Translations under genes and position numbers: made by a program | From: Thioalkalivibrio sp. | GTDB taxonomy: Bacteria > Pseudomonadota > Gammaproteobacteria > Ectothiorhodospirales > Ectothiorhodospiraceae | Length of the DNA: 7,981 bases | Direction: 5' to 3' | Assembly: GCA_003563455.1 (NCBI GenBank) | Contig: PWRV01000226.1 | Location: forward strand, 1 to 7,981 | In this document: one piece after another, positions 7,250 through 7,981 of the stretch | Layout: each line of letters opens with the position of its first letter | Numbering within the stretch: position 1 is the first letter of the stretch | Notes under the pieces: generated by a model | Databases searched by the model: none | Seen by the model: only the letters and a program-made list of their open reading frames with translations | What the model was told of the DNA's origin: nothing

Positions 7250-7283
7250 GGCCATTTTGGTCGGTAAAAATGGCCCTCGAGGG
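7250..7283. promoter_or_regulatory. Operator-like double palindrome upstream of the Wadjet jetA gene
   Basis: GGCCATTTT (7250-7258) and AAAATGGCC (7267-7275) form a perfect 9-bp inverted repeat around an 8-base spacer. It runs directly into a second perfect 10-bp palindrome, CCCTCGAGGG (7274-7283). No T-run follows, so it is not a simple terminator. The symmetric AT-rich/GC-rich layout resembles a regulator binding site, about 100 bases upstream of the jetA start. The regulator and function are unknown. The rest of the 221-base gap holds weaker repeats (AAGCCG/CGGCTT at 7309-7314/7330-7335) and a TATAAA at 7208-7213 without a good -35. Confidence 0.4.
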
Positions 7284-7321
7284 AAACACCGTCACCGACC
7301 GCCCCGGGAAGCCGCTGCCGT

Positions 7322-7351
7322 TTCCCAACCGGCTTGAGGGCCCGTTATGAT
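7322..7351 (+). promoter_or_regulatory. Candidate sigma-70 promoter for jetA
   Basis: TATGAT (7346-7351) matches five of six bases of the -10 consensus. TTCCCA (7322-7327), 18 bases upstream, matches four of six of the -35 consensus. Transcription would begin near 7358, about 23 bases before the jetA ATG. Two GGGCCC palindromes (7338-7343 and 7366-7371) flank the -10. Similar matches arise by chance, so this is tentative. Confidence 0.35.
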
Positions 7352-7380
7352 GGCAGCCTTGTTCCGGGCCCAGAGACAGC

Positions 7381-7981
7381 ATGTCCTACAGCACCTTCAG
7401 CCACCTCGTCGCCGACAAGGCGGCGCTGTATCGGCGCATCATGGCCGCCTTTGTCGAAGCCAAGGCGCATTTCACCGTGCACCTGCGCCCGGAAGACGTC
7501 TGCGAGCGCTCGGGTATCCAGTCGCTCGAGGAGGTGCAGGCGGCGCTGGCGCAACTGGTGCACTGGGGCAACCTCGAAGCGGACCCCGACACCTCCCGCG
7601 TCACCAGCGTCGAGGAGTTCTACCGCGCGCGCTTCCTCTACCAGCTGACGCGCGCCGGCGAGGCGGCCGAGCAGGCGCTGCAGGTATTCGACCGCGAACT
7701 CGGGCGCCGCGGCGCACTGCAGGCGGTTGCGCTCGACGACATCCGCATGCGCCTGCGCTCCCTGCTGGAACTGTCCCGACAGGAGCGCCCCGACGCCACG
7801 CAGACGCAGCTGCTGCTGCGCGACCTCACGCACGTGTTTTCCGATCTCGCCGAGAATGCCCGGGCGTTCATGAGCGGCCTTTCGCGCACCCTGGAACTGC
7901 GCGGCGACGACCAGGAAGCGCTGATCGCGTACAAGGAGCGGTTGATCGGATACATCGAGCGCTTCATTGGCGATCTGGTCA
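7381..7981 (+). CDS. jetA: Wadjet type II JetA-like protein (DUF2397/TIGR02677), N-terminal part, runs off the window
   Basis: The first 200 residues of a DUF2397 (TIGR02677) protein; the frame is open to the edge. In type II Wadjet, this family is JetA, the kleisin-like (MukF-related) subunit that joins an SMC-like ATPase complex, which works with the JetD nuclease to recognise and cleave closed circular plasmid DNA. Visible family blocks are the opening helix KAALYRRIMAAFVEAKAHFTVHLRPEDV (split near 13-27 and 28-40), LVHWGNLEADPDTSRVTSVE (59-78), FYRARFLYQLTRAGEAAE (80-97) and GRRGALQAVALDDIR (108-122). Residues 13-78 fit a winged-helix domain and 120-200 are helical. The ATG at 7381 is the only one after the in-frame stop at 7348; AGAG (7372-7375) is a weak ribosome binding site. 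The family is usually about 500 residues, so more than half is missing. The other three system genes would lie downstream. The assignment rests on recalled family sequences. Confidence 0.82.
   Translation, partial: MSYSTFSHLVADKAALYRRIMAAFVEAKAHFTVHLRPEDVCERSGIQSLEEVQAALAQLVHWGNLEADPDTSRVTSVEEFYRARFLYQLTRAGEAAEQALQVFDRELGRRGALQAVALDDIRMRLRSLLELSRQERPDATQTQLLLRDLTHVFSDLAENARAFMSGLSRTLELRGDDQEALIAYKERLIGYIERFIGDLV

Noticed and set aside
1..7981. CRISPR array, tRNA or rRNA genes
   Set aside because: No regularly spaced direct repeats, no tRNA-like cloverleaf pattern and no rRNA-like sequence were noticed; coding genes fill nearly all of the window.

Overview
The window is GC-rich, densely coding bacterial DNA with all recognisable genes on the + strand. 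Protein resemblances (a YbiO-type mechanosensitive channel, a phospholipase D–VTT fusion, an SLC13 permease with RCK_C domains) suggest Pseudomonadota, most likely a gammaproteobacterium. This assignment is inferred from remembered family resemblance, not from a search.

Layout. (1) 1-1230: the 3' part of a membrane protein with the second HKD motif of a phospholipase D/cardiolipin-synthase-like domain joined to a VTT (DedA/TVP38) membrane domain; its start lies upstream of the window. (2) 1379-3232: an SLC13-family anion permease whose two membrane halves are separated by two RCK_C (TrkA-C) domains. (3) 3233-3519: a 287-base gap holding two nested inverted repeats, one of which (3302-3377) looks like a small palindromic REP/MITE-type element. 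(4) 3520-5778: a large MscS-superfamily channel of YbiO type, with a TTG start chosen from the ribosome binding site and signal peptide. (5) 5878-6552: a DJ-1/PfpI-family protein, overlapping by 14 bases (6) 6539-7159: a short AlkA-type DNA-3-methyladenine glycosylase. (7) 7160-7380: an intergenic region rich in palindromes with a possible promoter. (8) 7381 to the right edge: the N-terminal 200 residues of a DUF2397/TIGR02677 protein. This family is JetA of type II Wadjet, the SMC-like anti-plasmid defence system.

How the genes fit together. Genes 1, 2 and 4 are envelope functions (lipid handling, anion transport, osmotic release). Genes 5 and 6 look translationally coupled and both belong to damage-repair families (reactive carbonyls or stress, and alkylated DNA). 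None of genes 1-6 is obviously part of the defence system; they read as chromosomal host genes next to a Wadjet insertion whose left boundary probably lies in 7160-7380. The most interesting point is therefore the right edge: if the next genes are DUF2398, a long SMC-like ATPase and DUF2399, the window opens a complete type II Wadjet operon. No tRNA, rRNA, CRISPR array or transposase gene was seen.
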